In this document: positions 7,958-17,100 of the stretch, one piece after another | Numbering within the stretch: the first letter of the stretch is position 1 | Layout: each line of letters opens with the position of its first letter | NCBI GenBank assembly: GCA_900557255.1 | Contig: USSA01000043.1 | Coordinates: forward strand, 1 to 18,824 | From: an uncultured Prevotella sp. | Lineage (GTDB): Bacteria; Bacteroidota; Bacteroidia; Bacteroidales; Bacteroidaceae | Length of the DNA stretch: 18,824 bases | Direction: 5' to 3' | Made by a program: the position numbers and the translations under genes | Notes under the pieces: generated by a model | Told to the model about the DNA's origin: nothing | The model's input: the letters and a program-made list of their open reading frames with translations, nothing else | The model's database searches: none

Positions 7958-9352
7958 ATGAAACATATCAGATATTATATCATGGTGTTGCTCGCCCTGC
8001 CACTGATGGCATCTTGCGGTGATGATGATTACAGTGCGCCTACTCCTGCCGGTAATCCTGTGATGAGTTATACGGCTCCTGCTGCAGCTGTATGGATGGG
8101 TGATGAAGTGGAGGTGAAAGTAAACTGCAAGGATGATGGAGGAGTGGCTCTCTCTACCTTGAAAGCAAACCTCCTGTTTAGTGGGCAGAGTGTAGATGAA
8201 ACTACCATCCGTACCAAGGAGGCTGGTGAATATACAGTCAAACTGAAAGTGCCTTATGCACAGAATGTTCCTGATGGAAAGGTGGATATTCAACTTACTC
8301 TGCAGAATGTATCAACCAAATCGAATACAGAGACCTTGTCGTTTGATATCAAGCGCCCTCACTTCAACAATCTGCAGTTTGTGAGTGCTGACGGTATTAA
8401 ATATGACATGACTGAGAAGAGCGACTTTGTTTATCAGGCTGTTCTTCCTAGCAGCAAGAAAACCTTCAAGGGATATTTTGCAACGAAGGATGGAAAGTTT
8501 GTCTTCGGTTCCAGCACAGGTAAGGATATCAGTTTGGGAGAAACAGGCAACTTCAACTTCACTTCTGAGAATATGAGCGATGTAGTTGTCACTTTCGATG
8601 CCAAGAACTATACGGCTGGTCCTACCGATGTATTGCCGGTTACTATCCTCGATTTTGCCGATTCTGATGCAGGCAAGACTTGGGTGGGTGATATCAAGCA
8701 AGGTGCTACCTGTAACCTTACTATCAACGGCAATAATCTGCCAGATGACTGGTATTATGACAGCGACTGGTTCCAGAAAGAAGAGGATGGAAGCTATACT
8801 TTCAAGGCTATTACCGGCAGATATACCATTCAGGCAGACTTTACCCATAAGTCATTCCGCATCTGGACTATGAATGGAAATGAGCCTATGTCACTGAATG
8901 GCGATGGTACGGGTGCACTCTGGATCATCGGTAATGAAGGTGTCAACAAGCCAACTTGGGAGGCTGTTAATCATGGCTGGTGGACAGGTGTAGATTCTGA
9001 TGTCTGTCTCACTCCAATCAAGGATAAGGTATATCAGGTTACACTCACCGTAGGCAAGCAGCTCAGAGCTACTGACGTAAACTTCAAGTTCTTCGGTCAG
9101 GCAGCCTGGGGTATTGAGTTCAAGGGTAAGGATAACAGCCATATCATCTCAACTGAGAGCGAGGTATTCGGCATCGGTGACGGTAACGGTCACGACAACG
9201 GCAATGTTTTGTTTAAGGCTGCTCCAAACCTTTTGGGGCAGCCTTTTTTTGAGAGGTGCAAGGATGTAAGAACAACAAAAGTAAAAAAGAATATCAAAAA
9301 AATGCTTGAAAATTTGGAAATGTACCCAAAAAGCTATACCTTTGTCTCTTGA
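7958..9352 (+). CDS. SusE/F-like surface glycan-binding lipoprotein with an abnormal C-terminus
   Basis: Signal peptide with lipobox LMASC (C20), followed at once by GDDD, an acidic stretch like the surface-export signal of Bacteroidota lipoproteins. The body has an N-terminal Ig-like domain (about 35-130) and two aromatic-rich beta-sandwich domains of the SusE/F type (about 135-300 and 305-420; WTMNGNEPMSLNGDGTGALWIIGNEG, FFGQAAWGIEF, then GIGDGNGHDNGN). It has no catalytic motif and probably holds the glycan at the surface next to the GH30 enzyme, as in beta-1,6-glucan loci. The end is odd: from K420 the frame passes through a rho-independent terminator (9215-9250) and the next gene's promoter (9313-9344), and the last 45 residues are a Lys-rich, unrelated tail. 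Homologues normally have a final beta-strand pair after GHDNGN and stop before the terminator. This copy therefore seems to have lost its natural 3' end and stop. Start chosen for the signal peptide. Confidence 0.85.
   Translation: MKHIRYYIMVLLALPLMASCGDDDYSAPTPAGNPVMSYTAPAAAVWMGDEVEVKVNCKDDGGVALSTLKANLLFSGQSVDETTIRTKEAGEYTVKLKVPYAQNVPDGKVDIQLTLQNVSTKSNTETLSFDIKRPHFNNLQFVSADGIKYDMTEKSDFVYQAVLPSSKKTFKGYFATKDGKFVFGSSTGKDISLGETGNFNFTSENMSDVVVTFDAKNYTAGPTDVLPVTILDFADSDAGKTWVGDIKQGATCNLTINGNNLPDDWYYDSDWFQKEEDGSYTFKAITGRYTIQADFTHKSFRIWTMNGNEPMSLNGDGTGALWIIGNEGVNKPTWEAVNHGWWTGVDSDVCLTPIKDKVYQVTLTVGKQLRATDVNFKFFGQAAWGIEFKGKDNSHIISTESEVFGIGDGNGHDNGNVLFKAAPNLLGQPFFERCKDVRTTKVKKNIKKMLENLEMYPKSYTFVS
9215..9250 (+). 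terminator. Terminator of the SusC operon, inside the reading frame of the last gene
   Basis: AAGGCTGCTCCAA (9215-9227) pairs with TTGGGGCAGCCTT (9233-9245) over 13 bases with one G-U pair and a five-base loop. The T-run spans 9244-9250. It is the strongest terminator-like structure in the window, and it lies 102 nt before the stop codon of the ORF that contains it. A transcript ending here would have no stop codon for that ORF. Confidence 0.88.
9313..9344 (+). promoter_or_regulatory. Promoter of the SusR-like regulator gene
   Basis: TTTG (9313-9316), a 20-nt spacer and TACCTTTG (9337-9344) match the Bacteroidota consensus. Initiation near 9350 suits either start codon of the following gene (9384 or 9417). 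It lies inside the 3' end of the upstream ORF. Confidence 0.7.
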
Positions 9353-9371
9353 ATGTCCTATACAGCAATAA

Positions 9372-11090
<1,719 letters not shown>

Positions 11091-11095
11091 TATAT

Positions 11096-11120
11096 TGAGC
11101 CCCTTTTTAAAGTGGGCTCA
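11096..11120 (+). terminator. Stem-loop after the SusR-like gene, possible terminator
   Basis: TGAGCCC (11096-11102) pairs with GGGCTCA (11114-11120). The inner CTTT and AAAG can extend the stem with one bulged T. There is no U-run after it, so termination efficiency is uncertain. It begins six nt after the stop codon. Confidence 0.55.
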
Positions 11121-11160
11121 GTAAATGATGTAATAAAGTTGGTTAAAAATGTAGTAAATG

Positions 11161-11192
11161 CTTGTTTGCTTGTCGTTTTTTTAGTATCTTTG
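11161..11192 (+). promoter_or_regulatory. Promoter of the AAA ATPase gene
   Basis: CTTG (11161-11164), a 20-nt spacer and the -7 box TATCTTTG (11185-11192). Predicted initiation near 11199 gives a leader of about 105 nt, long enough to contain the whole hairpin region at 11211-11282. Confidence 0.65.
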
Positions 11193-11210
11193 CGATGAAA
11201 AATAAAACTC

Positions 11211-11282
11211 AAGTGTGGAAAATGTGGAGAATTTCACAAAAGAAGTATCAGAAATGTGTAAACTTACACATTTTCCGCACTT
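11211..11282 (+). promoter_or_regulatory. Leader with two mutually exclusive hairpins
   Basis: AAGTGTGGAAAATGTG (11211-11226) can pair over 16 bases (one G-U) with CACATTTTCCGCACTT (11267-11282). AATGTGTAA (11253-11261) can instead pair over nine bases with TTACACATT (11264-11272), using the same downstream strand. The two folds exclude each other. As DNA, 11253-11272 is a 20-bp palindrome that could bind a dimeric repressor. An eight-codon frame ATG..TAA (11288-11311) overlaps the start of the ATPase. Function is inference. Confidence 0.5.
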
Positions 11283-11303
11283 TAACGATGGAGATGCTAA
11301 AAA

Positions 11304-12614
11304 ATGTTTAATAGAATAATTATTCAAGAATTAAAACAATGGAGAGCTAAAAAAGACCGTAAGCCATTGATTATGCTGGGCGCTCGACAAGTAGGAAAGA
11401 CTTCTGTACTTCAGAAGTTCGGAGAAGAATATTTTGAGCATTGCGCATATTTTAGTCTCAATGAAGAAGAGGGAGTCTGCGATATCTTTCGCAAGACCAA
11501 GAACCCGCTGCAAATCATCGAGCAATTGTCATATCTTACTTCAGAACCTATTTTGCCTCAGAAGACTTTGCTTATTCTTGATGAGATACAAGACTGTCCG
11601 GAAGCCATTAGCGCAATGAAATATTTCTGCGAAAAGACGCCGGAATATGTTGTGGCTTGTGCTGGTTCTCTTTTGGGGTTGGCTTTTGGTCATCAAGGCT
11701 TTTCGTTTCCTGTGGGTAAGGTTGACCATATAAATATGTATCCTGTCACTTTTTCTGAGTTTTTGGAGCAGCGAGATGAAAGGCTTTACCAATATTATAT
11801 GTCAATAGATAGCTTGGAACCTCTTCCTGACGTTTTTTTTGATAGACTTTCTCAGGCATTTACTGCCTATCGTATATCTGGTGGAATGCCAGCTGCGGCA
11901 ATGAAGATGATAGAAAAGGATCTGAGTGGCGTGGAAACAACTCTACGTAATATCTTGCAAGATTATTCCTTGGACTTTGTGAAGCATGCTACGCCTTTAC
12001 TGGCTAATAGAATTTCGCATGTTTGGAAGTCTTTGCCGTCACAGTTGGCTAAGGAAAATAGAAAGTTTGTTTATCAGCTGGTTCGTCCTGGTGCAAGAGC
12101 GAGGGAATATGAGGATGCTCTTACATGGCTTAAAAATGCGGGATTGATATATAAGGTAAGCTTGTGCTCTACTCCGCAAGTTCCTTTGAAATCGTATGAA
12201 GATTTGAGCATCTTCAAGATTTATAGTCTTGATGTGGGATTATTGAGAGTGCTTGCTGATTTGAGTCCTGAGGCTTATCTGGTTGATAATCCTATATTTA
12301 AAGAATATAAGGGCGCTTTGGCAGAGAATTATATTCTTCAGAGTCTAGTGGCTAATGGCGTTAATTGTTCCCATTATTGGGCTTCGGGTAATAAAGCAGA
12401 AGTGGAATTTATTGTTCAGCGTGGTTTGGAAGTTATTCCGGTGGAAGTGAAGTCGGGTACCAGTGTCACGGGGCGTAGTTTGATAGAGTATAACAAAAGG
12501 TACTCACCTGGTTTGCGCATCAGATATTCGATGCTTAATCTCAAGAGGGATGATTCCTTTATCAACATCCCTCTTTTCCTGGCTGATAGAACGGAGAAAC
12601 TGATTTTTAAATAA
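11304..12614 (+). CDS. AAA family ATPase with DUF4143 C-terminal domain
   Basis: A 436-residue protein of the ATP-binding family common as single genes in Bacteroidota and archaea. The Walker A motif is GARQVGKT (26-33) with K32; Walker B is LLILDEIQ (89-96) with D93 and E94; a sensor-like AGSLLG follows at 120-125. The region 185-300 is the winged-helix part (YRISGGMPAAA; YEDALTWLKNAGLIYKV). The C-terminal DUF4143 domain has AENYI (340-344), AEVEFIV (365-371) and PVEVKSG (379-385), which together resemble a PD-(D/E)XK nuclease core with E366/E368 and E381-x-K383. The cellular role of this family is not established; suggestions include defence, toxin-antitoxin-like or DNA-processing functions. 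It is monocistronic, with its own promoter and a structured leader. The start is fixed by the conserved N-terminal RxIIQELKQW segment. Confidence 0.92.
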   Translation: MFNRIIIQELKQWRAKKDRKPLIMLGARQVGKTSVLQKFGEEYFEHCAYFSLNEEEGVCDIFRKTKNPLQIIEQLSYLTSEPILPQKTLLILDEIQDCPEAISAMKYFCEKTPEYVVACAGSLLGLAFGHQGFSFPVGKVDHINMYPVTFSEFLEQRDERLYQYYMSIDSLEPLPDVFFDRLSQAFTAYRISGGMPAAAMKMIEKDLSGVETTLRNILQDYSLDFVKHATPLLANRISHVWKSLPSQLAKENRKFVYQLVRPGARAREYEDALTWLKNAGLIYKVSLCSTPQVPLKSYEDLSIFKIYSLDVGLLRVLADLSPEAYLVDNPIFKEYKGALAENYILQSLVANGVNCSHYWASGNKAEVEFIVQRGLEVIPVEVKSGTSVTGRSLIEYNKRYSPGLRIRYSMLNLKRDDSFINIPLFLADRTEKLIFK

Positions 12615-12639
12615 TTTTTAATGAGAAAAAAGATAAATG

Positions 12640-12743
12640 GGTGAAGAGGGGTGAAGAGTGGGTGAAGAGATAAAGAAAACTCTTCACCTCCCGAAACCCC
12701 GATAAACAGAGGGGTTACGGGCGAGAAGGTGAAGAGTGAAGAG
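12640..12743. repeat. Interspersed GGTGAAGAG repeats and two hairpins between convergent genes
   Basis: GGTGAAGAG occurs at 12640-12648, 12650-12658, 12661-12669 and 12728-12736, with a partial copy TGAAGAG at 12737-12743 and a reversed copy CTCTTCACC at 12680-12688. The third and the reversed copy form a nine-bp stem with a ten-nt loop. A second stem pairs CCCG and AACCCC (12690-12693, 12695-12700) with GGGGTT and CGGG (12711-12716, 12718-12721), with one A-A mismatch. The block lies between the ends of the ATPase (plus) and aminopeptidase (minus) genes, so it may act as a two-way transcript end. I recall similar GTGAAGAG-rich spacers from Prevotella genomes, but cannot confirm copy number here. 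Confidence 0.75.
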
Positions 12744-12758
12744 ATAAATCGGGAATGC

Positions 12759-14045
12759 TTACAACTGATAGAACTTGGTGAATGCCTTCACGCAATATTC
12801 GTGGTCGATAACGCTACCGGTTTCGCGGCAACTGTGCATAGCGAGGATGGCATTGCCCATATCCACACCCTTCAATGGGATGGAAGAGGCGAGGATATTG
12901 CCCAATGTGCTGCCACCTGCCACATCGCTGTGGTTTACGAAACGCTGGCATGGTACACCGGCTGCATCGCAGATGTTGGCGAAGATGGCTGCTGATACAG
13001 CATCGCTCGCATACTTCTGGGCTGCATTGAACTTGATGACCGGACCACCGCCCAACTTAGGATGATTCGTAGGGTCGAACTTCTCGCTATAGTTAGGATG
13101 CCAGGCATGCGCATTATCGGCTGAAATCATGAAGGCACGCTCTACAGCCTGATAATAAGCCTCTTCTGTCTGGCTCTGTGACAGGGCGATGCGCTGAAGC
13201 ATATATGAAAGGAATGGACTTCCGGCTCCCTGTTTGGTCTGAGATCCCGTTTCTTCATTATCGAAGATGGCGAGAACCTGGGTGGTATCATTGGCATCAG
13301 ATGCAATCATCGCCTCTACACCAGCCCAGCACATAGACAGGTCGTCGAGTCTGCCTGAAGAGATAAACTCATCGTGTACACCGAAGGTGCAGGCTGGAGT
13401 GGCATCAGCCAGATAGAGGTCGAAATCAAGAACATCCTCTTTCTGGATATTCAGTTCGTCGGTTATCACATTCATCAGGAGATTACCCTTCTCCAGTTCA
13501 TCATTGATGATGCCGAGGATAGGGAGCACATCCTTCTGTTTGCTCAACTTCACACCATCGTTCACCTGACGGTTGAAGTGGATAGCGAGATTGCTGATCT
13601 GCAGCAATGGGCGCTTCACATGAAGAAGGAGCGTCTGGGGATTCATTGCATTCTCGCCCTTCACGATAACTCTACCTGCCAGGGTGAGCGGACGGTCGAA
13701 CCAGGTTGACATGATAGGACCACCATAAACTTCGGTATTCAGTTTTACGATACCGCCCTCGCAAAGCATCTCAGCATTTGGCTTGATGCGGAAGGTAGGC
13801 GAGTCGCAGTGGGCGCAGATCATGTGGAAACCGGCATCTGCCAAAGGCTTCTTTCCGATTTGGAAGGCGTAGATGGAAGAGTCGTTCTTGGTAACGAAGA
13901 ACTTTTCACCCGCTTCAATCTTGCCCAAAGGCTCCTGTGGGTTCATACGGCGGAACCCGTTCTTCTCCAATTCCTCGGAGATATTCTTTACTGCCAGGAA
14001 ATTCACTGGCGATGCGTCTAGAAAGGATAATAATCTTTTGATCAT
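12759..14045 (-). CDS. M18 family zinc aminopeptidase
   Basis: A 428-residue cytosolic metallo-aminopeptidase of family M18 (aspartyl aminopeptidase type), which removes N-terminal residues, typically acidic ones, from peptides. The expected metal ligands are present: H79 in CAHCDSP, D235 in SGRLDDLS, E265 in NEETGSQ, D310 in ISADNAHA and H404 in AMHSCRE; E264 would be the general base. Other family motifs are VYGGPIMSTWFDRPL (107-121), NHPKLGGGPVIK (327-338) and NHSDVAGGSTLG (371-382). No signal peptide. The length is typical. On the minus strand a -7 box TATCTTTG (14080 to 14073) sits 28 nt upstream of the ATG. It is divergent from the HTCS gene and convergent with the ATPase, so it is transcribed alone. 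No link to glycan use is apparent. Confidence 0.95.
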   Translation of the reverse strand: MIKRLLSFLDASPVNFLAVKNISEELEKNGFRRMNPQEPLGKIEAGEKFFVTKNDSSIYAFQIGKKPLADAGFHMICAHCDSPTFRIKPNAEMLCEGGIVKLNTEVYGGPIMSTWFDRPLTLAGRVIVKGENAMNPQTLLLHVKRPLLQISNLAIHFNRQVNDGVKLSKQKDVLPILGIINDELEKGNLLMNVITDELNIQKEDVLDFDLYLADATPACTFGVHDEFISSGRLDDLSMCWAGVEAMIASDANDTTQVLAIFDNEETGSQTKQGAGSPFLSYMLQRIALSQSQTEEAYYQAVERAFMISADNAHAWHPNYSEKFDPTNHPKLGGGPVIKFNAAQKYASDAVSAAIFANICDAAGVPCQRFVNHSDVAGGSTLGNILASSIPLKGVDMGNAILAMHSCRETGSVIDHEYCVKAFTKFYQL

Positions 14046-14072
14046 AGTCTATATCTTTATATTAATATCTTG

Positions 14073-14080
14073 CAAAGATA
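14073..14080 (-). promoter_or_regulatory. -7 box of the aminopeptidase promoter
   Basis: TATCTTTG on the minus strand, 28 nt before the start codon at 14045. No TTTG -33 element is evident about 20 nt further upstream, where the DNA is an A/T homopolymer-like tract. Confidence 0.55.
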
Positions 14081-14113
14081 ATAGATTTTTTTTTATTTTA
14101 TCTCATTATTCTA

Positions 14114-14143
14114 TTTGTTTTTCATTTTTTTGTATTATCTTTG
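14114..14143 (+). promoter_or_regulatory. Promoter of the HTCS gene
   Basis: TTTG (14114-14117), an 18-nt spacer and TATCTTTG (14136-14143). Initiation near 14150 leaves about 20 nt before the ATG at 14171. It is oriented away from the aminopeptidase promoter; the two -7 boxes form a mirrored CAAAGATAAT / ATTATCTTTG pair separated by a T-rich spacer. Confidence 0.7.
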
Positions 14144-14170
14144 TCCCCAAATAAGATCAATGAAAGAATT

Positions 14171-17100
14171 ATGAAACGATATAAATCCTGTACTCTAATT
14201 ATATTGCTGCTGTTGGCATCGGCTCTTCAGGCATATGCGCATATTTCCAGAAATATGTTCATGCTTTCCAATCTTAATACAGACAATGGTCTTTCCAGCC
14301 CTCGTGTTTATTCTATTGTCGAGGCAGAGGATGGTGCCATGTGGATAAGTACTAAGCGTGGAGTTGACCGATATAATGGGCAACAAGTTACCAATTATAC
14401 TTTATACACAAAGATGCCGTATAGTGATGCCAGTGGTAGATGTATTAAACTGACTAAGGATGCGCAACATCTGATTTACGCCTACGACAACAAGGGAAAG
14501 GTGTATATATATGATAAGAGGAAAGATACATTTGTTTTGAAATGTAATCTTCAGCATATTTTAGGTGGAAGTATCGTGTTGAACGAACTGTTGGTAGACG
14601 AAAAGGGCAATTTCTGGTTAGCTATGGATAGAGGCATTTATTGCTTATCAGCAGCTACTGATGGAAAGGAGATAGTTCGGGAGACAGCTAAGGGTAGGTT
14701 TGTATTGAAAAATACCTATATTAATCATATCCAATTTATAGGTCAGAAACTCTTGATAGGAACATTTAAAGATGTTTATTGCTATTCGATGTCTGCCCGG
14801 AAGTTAGAAAAGAAGATTAGTGGCAGTTCTGTAGTATCCTCTTATCATGATATTGCGGGACATCGTATCTGGCTGGGTACTTTTCACGAAGGAGTTAAAG
14901 TGATGGATGATCGTACTTGGAAGCTGATAAAATCTGCTGATTTCCAATCTTTGCAAAACATTCCTAAAATTCCCGTACGTTCAATCATTTTATATGATAA
15001 GCAGACTCTTCTGATGGCTGTAGATGGAGCAGGAATATATGCTTATGACAGTTCGAATAAACAAACCAAGCTCTTGCTTGATACAGATGGACGTCCGGGT
15101 AACGTGCTGAATGGTAATGGATTATATACCTTGTGCTGCGATCGTTTTGGCGATTTATGGACAGGCTCTTACTCGGGAGGAGTGGATTTGGCAATACCGA
15201 TGAAACATACATTGGAATATATCACACATGAATATCTCAACAATCAATCACTGATAGATAATTGTGTGAACGATGTTTTCCAAAGCCGTGATGGGAAAAT
15301 ATGGTATGCCACAGATAAAGGAGTAAGTGTTTATGATGCGCAGACTCGTCTCTGGCATCATGGATTATATAATAAGGTGGCGCTTACGATTTGTCAGACT
15401 GTAGACGGCAGAATTCTGGTTGGTACCTATGGTAATGGCGTATATCAGGTTCATGCTGATGGCACTAGTATGCCTGCTTATTCTGTGGAAACAGGAATGT
15501 TGAAGAGTGATTACGTATTCAGTCTTTTTACTGATAGCGATGGTAATATTTGGGTGGGATGTTTGGATGGAGATATGGCTTGTTTCCCTTCAGATAAATA
15601 TAATTTGAATGGAACGGGAAAGTCGGTATTCTATCTGCCTGTCAACGAAGTGCAATGCATTACGGAATCACCGGATAAGCGTTTTATTGCTGTAGGAACT
15701 TCGCATGGAGGCTATTTGATTGATAAGCGCGAACCTTTGCATCCTCGTCGTTTCTTTTATCCTGAACAGTATCCCGGTAAAGACATTAATTTGTTTGTCA
15801 ACAGTATGGCTTTTCAGGATTCCCGTCATATCTGGATTGGAACGGATGGAGGAGGACTCTATGATTATGATTTCCTGACAAAGAAGTTTAAGCGTTATAC
15901 TAATCAGGACGCTTTGCCTTCTAATACTGTTTATGGACTTATAAAAGGTATTAATGGCAATTTGTGGATCAGTACGGATAAAGGTTTGGCGTTCATGAAA
16001 CAGGGGAAGATAGTAAACCTCAACATCTTTAAGGGAATGGAACGTGAGTATAACCGAATGTCTGTTGCGTGTACTTCAGATGGCAGGGTGCTTTTTGGCA
16101 GCAACGATGGAGTTGTCGCTTTGACTCCTATGTTTGCCAAAGGTTTGAATTATGCCGCTCCACTTCGTATTCATAGTGTTGAGGTTGAAGGTGTCGAACG
16201 TTCCGATTACTGGAATGAATGTCTCTTTGAAATGTTGAAGGAAGGCAAATTGAGTCTTAGCCATAATGAGAATACGCTGGTTGTTTCTTTCGAGAGTATC
16301 AATTATCAATACCAGTATGATATTCAATATCAATATTATTTGGAAGGATACGACCGTAATTGGAGTAAACCATCTTCTAATCAGTTGGCACGATTTGTAA
16401 ATTTGCCTTCGGGCAGCTATGTGCTTCATGTAAAGGCTATCTGCAGAAGTAATGGTAGAGAATTGGGAGAAACAGCTTTGGAAATTCATATAGCCCAGCC
16501 TTGGTGGAATACCTGGTGGGCATGGATTATCTATCTCTGTATTTTTGCTGCCATCTTATATTTTGTCTGGCAGTATTACAAAGAGCGCTTACAGCGAAAG
16601 TATTATGATGAGAAAATCAATTTCTTCGTTAATACAGCCCATAACATACGTACTCCTTTGAGTCTCGTGTTGGCTCCTCTTGATAATCTGGCTAATGATT
16701 CCAGCTTGAGTGAGAAAAGTCGTGGATTCTTGGATATGGCGCATCGCAACGGCAACAAACTATTGAAGATGGTTACAGAATTGCTTGACTTCCAAAAGGT
16801 AGAGCAGTCTGCCGAACAGGTTCGCCTGCAAGATATAGAATTGCCGATGCTTTTACGTGTGCAGTTGGAAAAGTTTGTATTGGCAGCTCAGGAGAAGCAT
16901 ATTCAACTGTGTATTGAAACGTGTCCGCAGCAACAGATTCATTCTGATGTCAAAATGATGGATCTGATATTGGAAAATCTTCTCTCGAATGCTATCAAAT
17001 ATACACCTCAAGGTGGAAAGGTTACGTTGTCGGCTTCTGTTGAAGGTAAGATGGCTATGATTCATGTATGTGATACAGGTATAGGTATTCCAAAGGCCGA

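Noticed and set aside
11211..11282. Miniature transposable element (MITE) ended by the 16-bp inverted repeats
   Set aside because: No target-site duplication is visible at the ends (CTC versus TAA flanks), and the inner palindrome overlapping one arm fits a regulatory leader better. Not fully excluded without a genome-wide search.
12640..12743. CRISPR array
   Set aside because: The repeat is only nine bases, occurs in both orientations with irregular spacing of 1 to 58 nt, and there are no cas genes.
12729..13065. Plus-strand frames within the aminopeptidase gene
   Set aside because: They are antisense to the M18 gene, whose five metal ligands and full-length frame are intact on the minus strand.
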